Source of the DNA: Deltaproteobacteria bacterium
Lineage (GTDB): Bacteria; Desulfobacterota; Syntrophia; Syntrophales; Smithellaceae
Length of the DNA stretch: 12,598 nt
Reading direction: 5' to 3'
NCBI GenBank assembly: GCA_017860985.1
Contig: JAGFXG010000010.1
Location: 1-12,598, forward strand
The position numbers and the translations under genes are program-made. Positions 7,250 to 12,598 of this stretch are shown in pieces. A model generated the notes under the pieces. It worked only from the letters and a program-made list of their open reading frames with translations, had not been told where the DNA came from and did no database searches. Every line of letters begins with the position of its first letter. Positions within the stretch are counted from its first letter, which is position 1.

Positions 7250-7417
7250 ATGTCCAGAACAGTAAACTCAGAATTACTGAAAATTGATCGCCGTATCATT
7301 TCCAGAAAATTACTGGCCGGAGAATTATCAGAAAAAGATTTAACCGGCCTTTTGAAAAAGCTTCCCGACGTGTCGGAGAATGCCGAGGAGATTGTGGCTC
7401 CCTCCAATGAAAAATAA
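7250..7417 (+). CDS. Small conserved-looking hypothetical protein, 55 aa
   Basis: A short ORF beginning MSRTVNSELLKIDRRIISRK and ending with LPDVSENAEEIVAPSNEK. It has a strong ribosome-binding site, AGGAGG at 7238-7243, 6 nt before the ATG, and lies 5 bp upstream of tatD. The composition is charged, with no signal peptide or membrane helix; one or two amphipathic helices are likely, around the stretch GELSEKDLTGLLKKLPDV. I recall similar small proteins with a basic helix, an 'E(L/I)(S/T)EKD' segment and a 'LPDV/LADxAE' tail in Desulfobacterota, but cannot confirm this without a search. tatD has no good Shine-Dalgarno of its own, so this ORF may also drive tatD translation by coupling. Function unknown. 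Confidence 0.75.
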   Translation: MSRTVNSELLKIDRRIISRKLLAGELSEKDLTGLLKKLPDVSENAEEIVAPSNEK

Positions 7418-7422
7418 TTGAT

Positions 7423-8214
7423 ATGCTGATTGATTCCCATGCCCACCTGGAGATGAAAGAATTTGATTCTGACCGTCCTGATGTTATCGACCGGGCCAGG
7501 CTTGCGGGGGTTGACGGCATCATCACCGTGGGAACCAATCTGCGTTTGAGCCGCAGGGCGCTATCCATAGCCCGTCAATACGAAAATGTTTACGCATCGG
7601 TCGGGATTCATCCACACGATGTGGCAAAAGCAGATAAAAAAACGTTTGATGAGCTGAAACTGCTTGCGGAAGATCCCAAAGTCGTTGCCTACGGCGAAAT
7701 CGGTCTGGATTATTTTCGCAACATTTCGCCCCGGGAGAAACAAACAGAGATGTTCGGCTATCAGCTAGCGCTGGCTCTGGAGCTGAAACTGCCCGTAATC
7801 ATTCACGACCGCGACGCTCATGAAGAAACGCTGCGCATGGTGAAAGCATCCGGTGTCCGTCAAGGTGTTTTTCATTGTTTCTCCGGAGACTATATCATGG
7901 CCAGACAGTGCATTGACCTTGGTTTTTATGTTTCCGTTCCGGGGGTCGTGACGTTTGATAAGTCCACAGTGCTTCATGAGGTGGTTCGCCACGTGCCGCT
8001 TGATTCTATCCTCCTGGAAACAGATTGTCCCTATCTCGCGCCTGTTCCTTTCCGCGGCAAAAGAAACGAACCGTCATTTATTGTTCATACGGCAAAGAAG
8101 GTCGCTGCAATCAAGGGTGTGGACTGGGAAGAAGTTGCGCTGACGGCAGCCCGCAACACCCGGAAACTTTTTGGCATTGCCGAATCCGCCGCTCTACGGG
8201 GTGGAGCGTTTTGA
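7423..8214 (+). CDS. tatD: TatD family metal-dependent hydrolase (DNase)
   Basis: The 263-residue protein is a typical TatD-type TIM-barrel metallohydrolase, with 3'-5' exonuclease activity known for some members (DNA repair and turnover); it is cytoplasmic. Metal ligands are visible in order: IDSHAHL (H6, H8), YGEIGLDYF (E92), PVIIHDRDA (H128), VFHCFSG (H151) and LLETDCPYLAPVPFRG (D201). The ending NTRKLFGI is also family-typical, and length is normal. ATG at 7423 lies 5 nt after the stop of the 55-aa ORF with no clear Shine-Dalgarno, suggesting translational coupling. queC follows 17 bp downstream in the same direction. There is no obvious functional link between TatD and the preQ0 genes; co-transcription is inferred only from spacing. 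Confidence 0.95.
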   Translation: MLIDSHAHLEMKEFDSDRPDVIDRARLAGVDGIITVGTNLRLSRRALSIARQYENVYASVGIHPHDVAKADKKTFDELKLLAEDPKVVAYGEIGLDYFRNISPREKQTEMFGYQLALALELKLPVIIHDRDAHEETLRMVKASGVRQGVFHCFSGDYIMARQCIDLGFYVSVPGVVTFDKSTVLHEVVRHVPLDSILLETDCPYLAPVPFRGKRNEPSFIVHTAKKVAAIKGVDWEEVALTAARNTRKLFGIAESAALRGGAF

Positions 8215-8231
8215 AAAACTCATAAGAGGCT

Positions 8232-8969
8232 ATGGCACATAAAAACGATCTACCAATGAAGAAAACCGTCGTCCTGCTTTCCGGCGGCATTGATTCCGCA
8301 ACAACGCTGGCGATTGCCCGGTCTATGGAGTTTAGCATTTATGCCCTGAGCTTCCGCTACGGTCAGCGACACATGATTGAGCTGGAAGCGGCGAAACTGA
8401 CTGCTGAAAGCAATGCCGTTTGTCAACACCTGATTGTAGATATAGACCTTCGCCAGATTGGGGGCTCCGCTTTGACCGGCGATTTTCCTGTGCCCAAGCG
8501 TCGCAATGTGGATGATATGGGGCGGGATGTCCCGATCACCTATGTTCCCGCCCGCAACACGATCTTTCTTTCGTATGCTCTGGCATGGGCGGAGGTGATT
8601 GGTTCCTGCGATATTTTTATCGGTGTGAACGCATTGGACTACAGCGGATATCCGGATTGCCGCCCGGAATTTATCGAGTCTTATGAACGCATGGCCAACC
8701 TGGCAACCAGGGCCGGCGTGGAAGGCAAACAAAAGTTGACCATTCATGCGCCGCTTCTCCATCTGAGCAAAGCGCAGATTATCCGCAAAGGCATGGAACT
8801 GGGTGTGGATTATTCGTTGACGCATAGTTGTTATGACCCGGACGGGGAAGGCGCCGCCTGCGGTCAGTGCGATTCATGCCTGCTGCGTCTGAAGGGCTTC
8901 CATGATGCCGGATTCGGCGATCCGGTTAAATACAAGGTTCAAGGCGAAAGGTCCAAGGAACAAGGCTAA
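8232..8969 (+). CDS. queC: 7-cyano-7-deazaguanine synthase QueC
   Basis: QueC uses ATP and ammonia to convert 7-carboxy-7-deazaguanine to preQ0, the nitrile precursor of queuosine in tRNA. The 245-residue protein has the PP-loop SGGIDS (17-22), FRYGQRH (41-47), [17 protein letters not shown] (105-121), [17 protein letters not shown] (131-147) and the zinc site C200, C210, C213, C216 in THSCYDP and ACGQCDSC. The ATG at 8232 has AGAGG close upstream; a second in-frame ATG at 8256 lacks a ribosome-binding site. The last ~11 residues ([11 protein letters not shown]) are encoded by a 7-bp tandem repeat and look like an appended tail beyond the usual end near FGDPVKY. It lies 4 bp from queE and forms a queC-queE-queD cassette. 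Confidence 0.97.
   Translation: MAHKNDLPMKKTVVLLSGGIDSATTLAIARSMEFSIYALSFRYGQRHMIELEAAKLTAESNAVCQHLIVDIDLRQIGGSALTGDFPVPKRRNVDDMGRDVPITYVPARNTIFLSYALAWAEVIGSCDIFIGVNALDYSGYPDCRPEFIESYERMANLATRAGVEGKQKLTIHAPLLHLSKAQIIRKGMELGVDYSLTHSCYDPDGEGAACGQCDSCLLRLKGFHDAGFGDPVKYKVQGERSKEQG
8934..8965. repeat. 7-bp tandem repeat (AAGGNNC), 4.6 copies, inside the 3' end of queC
   Basis: Heptads AAGGTTC, AAGGCGA, AAGGTCC, AAGGAAC and AAGG run in register. They encode the C-terminal tail of QueC, and the last AAGG (8962-8965) lies 8 nt before the queE ATG, where it could act as its ribosome-binding site. Two heptads are identical to units at 1487-1511. Confidence 0.85.
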
Positions 8970-8973
8970 AAGG

Positions 8974-9603
8974 ATGTATCGAGTTAAGGAGATTTTTTAT
9001 TCTATTCAGGGCGAAGGTTATTACAGCGGGCGTCCGGCGCTGTTTTGCCGTTTCTCCGGATGTAATTTGTGGTCGGGTAAAGAAGAAGATCGAAAAACAG
9101 CGACCTGCTCTTTTTGTGACACGGATTTTCTGGGGACAGACGGTCCGGAGGGTGGTATATACGAAAATGCAGGACGGTTGTCCCGGAGTATCGCAAAACT
9201 CTGGCCGCAATCCGAAGGACATCGATTTGTGGTGTGCACGGGAGGGGAACCTCTTTTGCAGATGGATTCAGCTCTGGTGGACGCCCTGCATAAAGAGGGT
9301 TTTGAGATCGCCCTGGAGACCAACGGAACGATCTGTGCTCCGCCGGGAATCGACTGGATTTGTGTGAGTCCCAAAGCGCATGCGAAGATATTGCAGACGT
9401 TTGGCCATGAACTGAAACTGGTTTACCCTCAGACCGGGGCGGAGCCGTCACAGTATGAAAAGCTGGACTTCAGGCATTTCTTTTTGCAGCCCATGGATGG
9501 ACCGGGCCGAGATGAAGCCTTGAGGCAGACCCTGGCCTATGTGCTGGCGCATCCCAGGTGGCGGATCGGTCTGCAGTTGCATAAAATACTTGGAGTGAGG
9601 TAG
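8974..9603 (+). CDS. queE: 7-carboxy-7-deazaguanine synthase QueE (radical SAM)
   Basis: QueE is the radical SAM enzyme that contracts 6-carboxytetrahydropterin to 7-carboxy-7-deazaguanine. The 209-residue protein starts with the family signature VKEIFYSIQGEGYYSGRPALF (4-24). The cluster cysteines are C30, C45 and C48, a CX14CX2C variant of the usual CX3CX2C that is known in one QueE subgroup. Other family features are VCTGGEPLL (87-95), ALETNGT and VSPKAH. The ATG at 8974 is chosen because homology begins there; an upstream in-frame ATG at 8902 would only add residues read out of frame from queC. AAGG in the tandem repeat is 8 nt upstream. It lies 4 bp after queC and 9 bp before queD. Confidence 0.96.
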   Translation: MYRVKEIFYSIQGEGYYSGRPALFCRFSGCNLWSGKEEDRKTATCSFCDTDFLGTDGPEGGIYENAGRLSRSIAKLWPQSEGHRFVVCTGGEPLLQMDSALVDALHKEGFEIALETNGTICAPPGIDWICVSPKAHAKILQTFGHELKLVYPQTGAEPSQYEKLDFRHFFLQPMDGPGRDEALRQTLAYVLAHPRWRIGLQLHKILGVR

Positions 9604-9612
9604 TGTTATACA

Positions 9613-9972
9613 ATGGAGATTTATAAGGTTTTCAAATTTGATGCGGCGCACTGTCTGCCCAATGTTCCCGTCGGGCACAAATGTTCCAGGCTGCATGGCC
9701 ATTCTTTCCGTGTTGAAATCCATCTGCGGGGCAATACCAGTCCACGCACAGGCTGGGTGATGGATTTCGCTGATATCTCGGCCGCTTTTCAGCCGATTCT
9801 GGAGCAGCTCGATCATAAAAATTTAAACAGCATTGCAGGCCTTGAAAATCCTACTTCGGAAAACCTCTGCCGTTGGATATGGTGGCGACTCCAGCCGGCA
9901 TTGCCGCAATTATGCAAGATTGTCGTTCAGGAAAGCCCTGAATCCGGTTGTGTCTATGAAGGGAAGGAGTGA
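9613..9972 (+). CDS. queD: 6-carboxy-5,6,7,8-tetrahydropterin synthase QueD
   Basis: QueD (PTPS/6-pyruvoyltetrahydropterin synthase family) converts 7,8-dihydroneopterin triphosphate to 6-carboxytetrahydropterin, the substrate of QueE. The 119-residue protein carries zinc ligands H13, H28 and H30 (FDAAHCLP and the CSRLHGH motif with catalytic C24), a catalytic D67/H68 pair in LDHKNLN, PTSENLCRW (80-88), and E107 in VVQESPESG, which binds the pterin. All expected active-site residues are present, and length matches the family. It is the last gene of the queC-queE-queD run; GAGG about 12 nt upstream is a weak ribosome-binding site. The GTP cyclohydrolase (folE) that makes its substrate and queF, which reduces preQ0, are not in the window. 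Confidence 0.96.
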   Translation: MEIYKVFKFDAAHCLPNVPVGHKCSRLHGHSFRVEIHLRGNTSPRTGWVMDFADISAAFQPILEQLDHKNLNSIAGLENPTSENLCRWIWWRLQPALPQLCKIVVQESPESGCVYEGKE

Positions 9973-10088
9973 AAGATATTCTCCATTCTGTTTCATGCTT
10001 TCAATTTGCCGTGAGCAAGCATAAGGTCTGTTCTGTCAATCACTGAAAATCGTGTATGAAAACTCTTCGCTTTCCTTAGATGAATGAT

Positions 10089-11378
10089 TTACCATTCAAC
10101 TTTCTCTTTTTTTAAAATTTCCTGTGCCTTTTTGTGACCGAGTTTGGCTGATATCCTGACGTCGTCAAACGCTTTTTCTTTTTCGCCAACGTTGGCCAGA
10201 GAAATCCCCCTCTTAAAATAGGCGTCTGCAAGCTGAGGATTGAGCTTTATCGCTTCATTAAAATCCAGGATCGCCTGTTGATAGTTTTCGAGGCTGAGAT
10301 AGGATAGCCCCTTGTTGTAATGTGTCTCAGCATCCTGAGGGTTGATCTTGATGGCTTCATTAAAACTTATGATGGCCTGATTAAAATTGCCGAGTTTATA
10401 ATAAGCCACCCCGAGATTGTGGTAGGCATTAGCATGCTTTGGATTGATCTCGATGGACTTGTTGTAATTCTTGATCGCCTGATTGTAGTTTCCCAGCTGT
10501 TCATAGGAAAGTCCCCTGTTATAATGAGCCTCCGCGTCCTGCGGGTATAACTGAATAGCCTTGTTAAAGTCGGGAATGGCCTGGCTGAATTTACCCAGAT
10601 TTCCGTAAGCAGTTCCCCGGTTATTGTACGCTGCGGCCTGTTTGGGATTGATCTTTATGGCCTTGTTGTAATCCAGGATGGCCTGGTTGTGCTTGCCGAT
10701 GTTTGCATAGGCAATTCCCCTGTTGCGGTAGGCCGCGGCAAACTGGGGATTGTTCTCAATGGCTTTCGTGTATGCGGTAACGGCATCGGAAAAATTACCG
10801 GAAGCTGCGGTTGCAAATCCTTGTTCAAACCATTCGACAGAATCAAGTTCTTTGATGTTTTTATTATAATCCGCAAGGGTTTTTGGCTGTTTCTTCCCCT
10901 CTGCCGCGGCGAGTTCTTCCCGTAGTTTTTTGTTTTCTTTTAAAAGGTCGTCGTTAAGTTTTTTGACTTCCTCCAGTTCCGTTGTTTTTTGAACGTCTTT
11001 GCCAAGCGCATCAATGAAGCTGGTCAGGTGATCGGGATCTGCCGTAATTTTGGCCTGCAGTGAGTAGGTCTTTTCATCCCATTTTTCTTCGACCAGTTGT
11101 GTCGGCACAACACCTGCCGTGAGGGCTGCAATCCGGTCTTTGGGGATCTGCGCGTTTTTCACCGCTGTTTCATTTAAAAGGTATTCCCCCAGTTCATCGA
11201 GTAAAATCTGTTTCACTTCTCTCAGCGCGATGGTGCGGCTTGTGTTCTTGTTGTCCTGAGCCGTCGCCTGATAGATATATTCTTTGGTGAATGTTTTCGT
11301 TTCACCAAATGCCTGACCCGGAATCATAGAAACCAGCAGACAAGAGATTAAAGACAATCGTATCAGAATAGATTTCAT
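10089..11378 (-). CDS. Exported TPR-repeat protein with N-terminal FlgT/LPP20-like region and coiled coil
   Basis: A 429-residue protein with a clear Sec signal peptide (basic MKSILIR, hydrophobic core, likely cleavage after QAFG at residue 25), so periplasmic or envelope-located. Residues 26-125 (ALREVKQILLDELGEYL, then VEEKWDEKTYSLQAKI) form a small alpha/beta region reminiscent of FlgT-N/LPP20-type domains; that assignment is tentative. Residues 127-162 are a charged coiled coil (ELEEVKKLNDDLLKENKKL). Residues 179-416 hold seven 34-residue tetratricopeptide repeats (plus strand 10131-10844), mostly of the form AxAYxNRGxAYxxLGxxxQAIxxxNKAIxINP; the seventh is degenerate. TPRs bind partner proteins, so this is probably a scaffold. 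ATG at 11378 has AAAGGAG 9 nt upstream, and a promoter lies at 11410-11438. It is convergent with queD and divergent from thiN, so likely monocistronic. Confidence 0.85.
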   Translation of the reverse strand: MKSILIRLSLISCLLVSMIPGQAFGETKTFTKEYIYQATAQDNKNTSRTIALREVKQILLDELGEYLLNETAVKNAQIPKDRIAALTAGVVPTQLVEEKWDEKTYSLQAKITADPDHLTSFIDALGKDVQKTTELEEVKKLNDDLLKENKKLREELAAAEGKKQPKTLADYNKNIKELDSVEWFEQGFATAASGNFSDAVTAYTKAIENNPQFAAAYRNRGIAYANIGKHNQAILDYNKAIKINPKQAAAYNNRGTAYGNLGKFSQAIPDFNKAIQLYPQDAEAHYNRGLSYEQLGNYNQAIKNYNKSIEINPKHANAYHNLGVAYYKLGNFNQAIISFNEAIKINPQDAETHYNKGLSYLSLENYQQAILDFNEAIKLNPQLADAYFKRGISLANVGEKEKAFDDVRISAKLGHKKAQEILKKEKVEW

Positions 11379-11409
11379 GGATATTTACTCCTTTTGCAAT
11401 AGATGGCAT

Positions 11410-11438
11410 TTTATAAATCAATGCGCATCAAAAGACAA
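11410..11438 (-). promoter_or_regulatory. Sigma70-type promoter for the TPR protein
   Basis: On the minus strand TTGTCT (11438-11433) and TATAAA (11415-11410) are separated by exactly 17 bp. The start near 11403 leaves a 25-nt leader before the ATG at 11378. Confidence 0.6.
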
Positions 11439-11545
11439 GAAACATTCTTGACGACTCATCCAATGCGTAAATGGCCGGCAGGAGCTTTACGATAAGAACT
11501 TTTCCTCCATTTCCGGTATGAAAAAAATTGCTTTTTTATCGTGAT

Positions 11546-11551
11546 TATAAT
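11546..11551 (+). promoter_or_regulatory. Promoter -10 for the TPP riboswitch transcript
   Basis: A perfect TATAAT whose predicted start, about 11557-11558, falls at the base of riboswitch helix P1. No good -35 was found at 16-18 bp; the upstream DNA there is A-rich. Placement, more than sequence, supports the call. Confidence 0.5.
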
Positions 11552-11554
11552 AGG

Positions 11555-11681
11555 TTGTCGTAAGGGGTGCCGGACATTGCCCGTTTCTGACCGATGATGA
11601 TGTTTTGAAACGGGATGGAGACACGGCTGAGATTATACCCTTTGAACCTGACCCGGGTAATGCCGGCGTAGGGAATGGCGA
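11555..11681 (+). ncRNA. TPP riboswitch (THI element)
   Basis: All core blocks of the thiamine pyrophosphate aptamer are present in order: GGGGTGC at 11564-11570, CTGAGATTATACCC at 11627-11640, ACCTGA at 11646-11651, and CCGGGTAATGCCGGCGTAGGGA at about 11653-11674. Helix P1 can form between TTGTCGT (11555-11561) and ATGGCGA (11675-11681), with G-U pairs. An extra helix on P3, CCCGTTTC (11580-11587) with GAAACGGG (11607-11614), makes this a long-P3 version. An intrinsic terminator 20 nt downstream is the probable expression platform: bound TPP would favour termination and switch off thiN-thiD. ThiN makes TPP, so this is direct end-product feedback. Confidence 0.96.
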
Positions 11682-11700
11682 TCGTGATAAAATCGTTTAA

Positions 11701-11737
11701 GCCATATCCTTTTCAGGTGAGGGGGTGTGGCTTTTTT
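11701..11737 (+). terminator. Rho-independent terminator, riboswitch expression platform
   Basis: GCCATATCC at 11701-11709 pairs with GGGTGTGGC at 11723-11731 (9 bp, two G-U pairs), followed by six T at 11732-11737. It ends 13 nt before the thiN start, so thiN can be expressed only by read-through. Confidence 0.8.
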
Positions 11738-11750
11738 ATTTGGGATCGCT

Positions 11751-12422
11751 TTGAATAAGAACATTGTCATCATAAGCGGCGGGCGTCTGGGGAATCCGGA
11801 CTTTTTCATGAAATGTCTGACTCAGGTCGACAATCGTCTGCTGATCTGCTGTGACGGTGGTGCCCGTCACCTGGCGGCGTCCGGGCTTTTGCCGGATGTT
11901 CTGATGGGAGACATGGACTCCATTGAGCCTTTGCAGCAGATGCAATACGAACGCCAGGGTGTGAAGATTATCCGGCATCCGGTCGAAAAAGATTTTACCG
12001 ATACAGCTCTGGCGCTCGAATACGCCATTTCCCTGGAGCCTCTATCCATTCAGATCTGGGGTGCGCTGGGCGGAAGAATTGATCACGCCATGGCAAATGT
12101 TCACCTGCTGATCACAGGAAAGTATTCAGGTGTGAAAACATGTCTGCTGGACGAATTTTGTGAAGTTTTTATCGCCCAGACGGATGTCCGTTTTGAAAAC
12201 GCCGTCGGCTGCGTTGTTTCCCTTCTGGCGCTGAGTCCTCAAGTGGAGGGGATCACCCTGTACGGATTTGCCTACCCGATGACCGATGGCGTTCTGACTC
12301 TTGGGGAATCACGCGGAATCAGCAATGTTGTTCTGAAGGACCCGGCAGGCATTCACGTAAGCTCCGGTGATCTGCTCGTGATCCGGTACCGGCAAAAAAA
12401 CGTTTTTCCTGAGGAATGTTAA
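11751..12422 (+). CDS. thiN: Thiamine pyrophosphokinase
   Basis: This enzyme transfers pyrophosphate from ATP to thiamine, giving TPP directly, as in thiamine salvage. The 223-residue protein has CDGGARHL (34-41), the catalytic GDMDSI (53-58), EKDFTDTALALE (79-90), the G-rich GALGGRIDHAMAN (104-116), and the C-terminal thiamine-site segment LGESRGISN (184-192). A TTG at 11751 is the preferred start: GGGAT lies about 5 nt upstream, homology starts at NIVIISGG, and the only alternative, GTG at 11727, lies inside the terminator stem. It is controlled by the TPP riboswitch at 11555-11681. thiD begins directly after its stop codon. Confidence 0.93.
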   Translation: MNKNIVIISGGRLGNPDFFMKCLTQVDNRLLICCDGGARHLAASGLLPDVLMGDMDSIEPLQQMQYERQGVKIIRHPVEKDFTDTALALEYAISLEPLSIQIWGALGGRIDHAMANVHLLITGKYSGVKTCLLDEFCEVFIAQTDVRFENAVGCVVSLLALSPQVEGITLYGFAYPMTDGVLTLGESRGISNVVLKDPAGIHVSSGDLLVIRYRQKNVFPEEC

Positions 12423-12598
12423 GTGGTGAGGCCGTTTAAAGTCCTGTGCATCGGCGGATCGGATGCTGGTGGAGGAGCGGGCATTCAGGCCGATTTGAAA
12501 GCGGTGAGCGCCTGCGGCTGCTATGCCATGACGGTGATTACGGCGCTTACGGCTCAAAACACGCGCGGCGTGCAGAGTATTTTCCCTGTTCCGAAAAA
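12423..12598 (+). CDS. thiD: Hydroxymethylpyrimidine/phosphomethylpyrimidine kinase, partial (runs off window)
   Basis: The 58 N-terminal residues match ThiD of the ribokinase family: [21 protein letters not shown] (residues 7-27) followed by [20 protein letters not shown], the pyrimidine-binding N-terminus. ThiD phosphorylates HMP and then HMP-phosphate for joining to the thiazole moiety in thiamine synthesis. The start is GTG at 12423, immediately after the thiN stop; GAGGA at 12411-12415, inside the thiN 3' end, is 7 nt upstream (a second GTG at 12426 is possible). The gene is co-transcribed with thiN under the TPP riboswitch. About three quarters of the gene lies past the right edge, so a fusion to ThiE cannot be excluded. 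Confidence 0.93.
   Translation, partial: MVRPFKVLCIGGSDAGGGAGIQADLKAVSACGCYAMTVITALTAQNTRGVQSIFPVPK

Noticed and set aside
8250..8825. 191-aa open frame on the minus strand inside queC
   Set aside because: It lies wholly within queC, which has all family motifs; no ribosome-binding site or recognisable domain on the minus strand.
9002..9451. 149-aa open frame on the minus strand inside queE
   Set aside because: Antisense shadow of a well-supported radical SAM gene; low-complexity Pro/Arg-rich product.
10131..10844. 102-bp periodic DNA as a possible CRISPR or satellite array
   Set aside because: It is the coding sequence for 34-residue TPR units with diverged codons, with no spacer structure.
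11340..11342. Possible lipobox (LISC) in the TPR protein signal peptide
   Set aside because: Cys13 would leave a hydrophobic core of only about five residues; a standard signal peptidase I site after residue 25 fits better.
11727..11750. GTG start for thiN adding eight residues
   Set aside because: The codon is inside the terminator stem and the extra residues (MAFLFGIA) precede the conserved start; TTG at 11751 fits the riboswitch layout.

Overview
The window looks like chromosomal DNA of a Gram-negative bacterium. It carries a heptose adenylyltransferase gene for LPS inner core, a PilZ-type protein and preQ0 and thiamine genes. The overall style (mid GC, interspersed palindromes, a short charged protein ending in a KLPDVSENAEE-like tail, TTG starts) suggests Desulfobacterota, perhaps the Syntrophus/Smithella side. 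That placement is an inference from gene content and memory of related proteins, not a computed result.

Layout. (a) Positions 1-1463, minus strand: rsfS (ribosome silencing factor), comF-like phosphoribosyltransferase and the start of rfaE2 (heptose-1-phosphate adenylyltransferase, cut by the window edge) form a compact operon; rsfS and comF both use TTG starts and overlap by 4 nt. (b) 1611-3231, plus: promoter and an NCS2/AzgA-like 12-to-14-helix permease. (c) 3351-6237, plus: a TIM-barrel sugar isomerase/epimerase-like gene followed by two DppB/DppC-type ABC permease genes. The permeases are separated by a 124-bp imperfect palindrome, with no ATPase or binding protein nearby. (d) 6355-7134, minus: a PilZ-like protein with its own promoter. 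(e) 7154-9972, plus: a 55-aa hypothetical protein, tatD, then queC-queE-queD, three consecutive steps of preQ0 (queuosine precursor) synthesis. (f) 10089-11438, minus: an exported protein with a coiled coil and seven TPRs, and a good sigma70 promoter. (g) 11546-12598, plus: a TPP riboswitch with an intrinsic terminator upstream of thiN (thiamine pyrophosphokinase) and thiD (cut by the window edge).

How they work together. QueD makes 6-carboxytetrahydropterin from the GTP cyclohydrolase product, QueE turns it into 7-carboxy-7-deazaguanine, and QueC makes preQ0. The riboswitch senses TPP, the product of ThiN, so it gives direct end-product feedback on thiN-thiD. The clearest non-gene structures are the 124-bp palindrome and a shared 7-bp tandem repeat (AAGGTYC) found both upstream of rsfS and at the queC/queE junction. 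At that junction it encodes the QueC tail and may supply the queE ribosome binding site. I found no rRNA, tRNA, CRISPR array, insertion sequence or phage gene, and no clear novel multi-gene system. The short gap at 9973-10088 between the convergent queD and TPR genes shows no convincing terminator.
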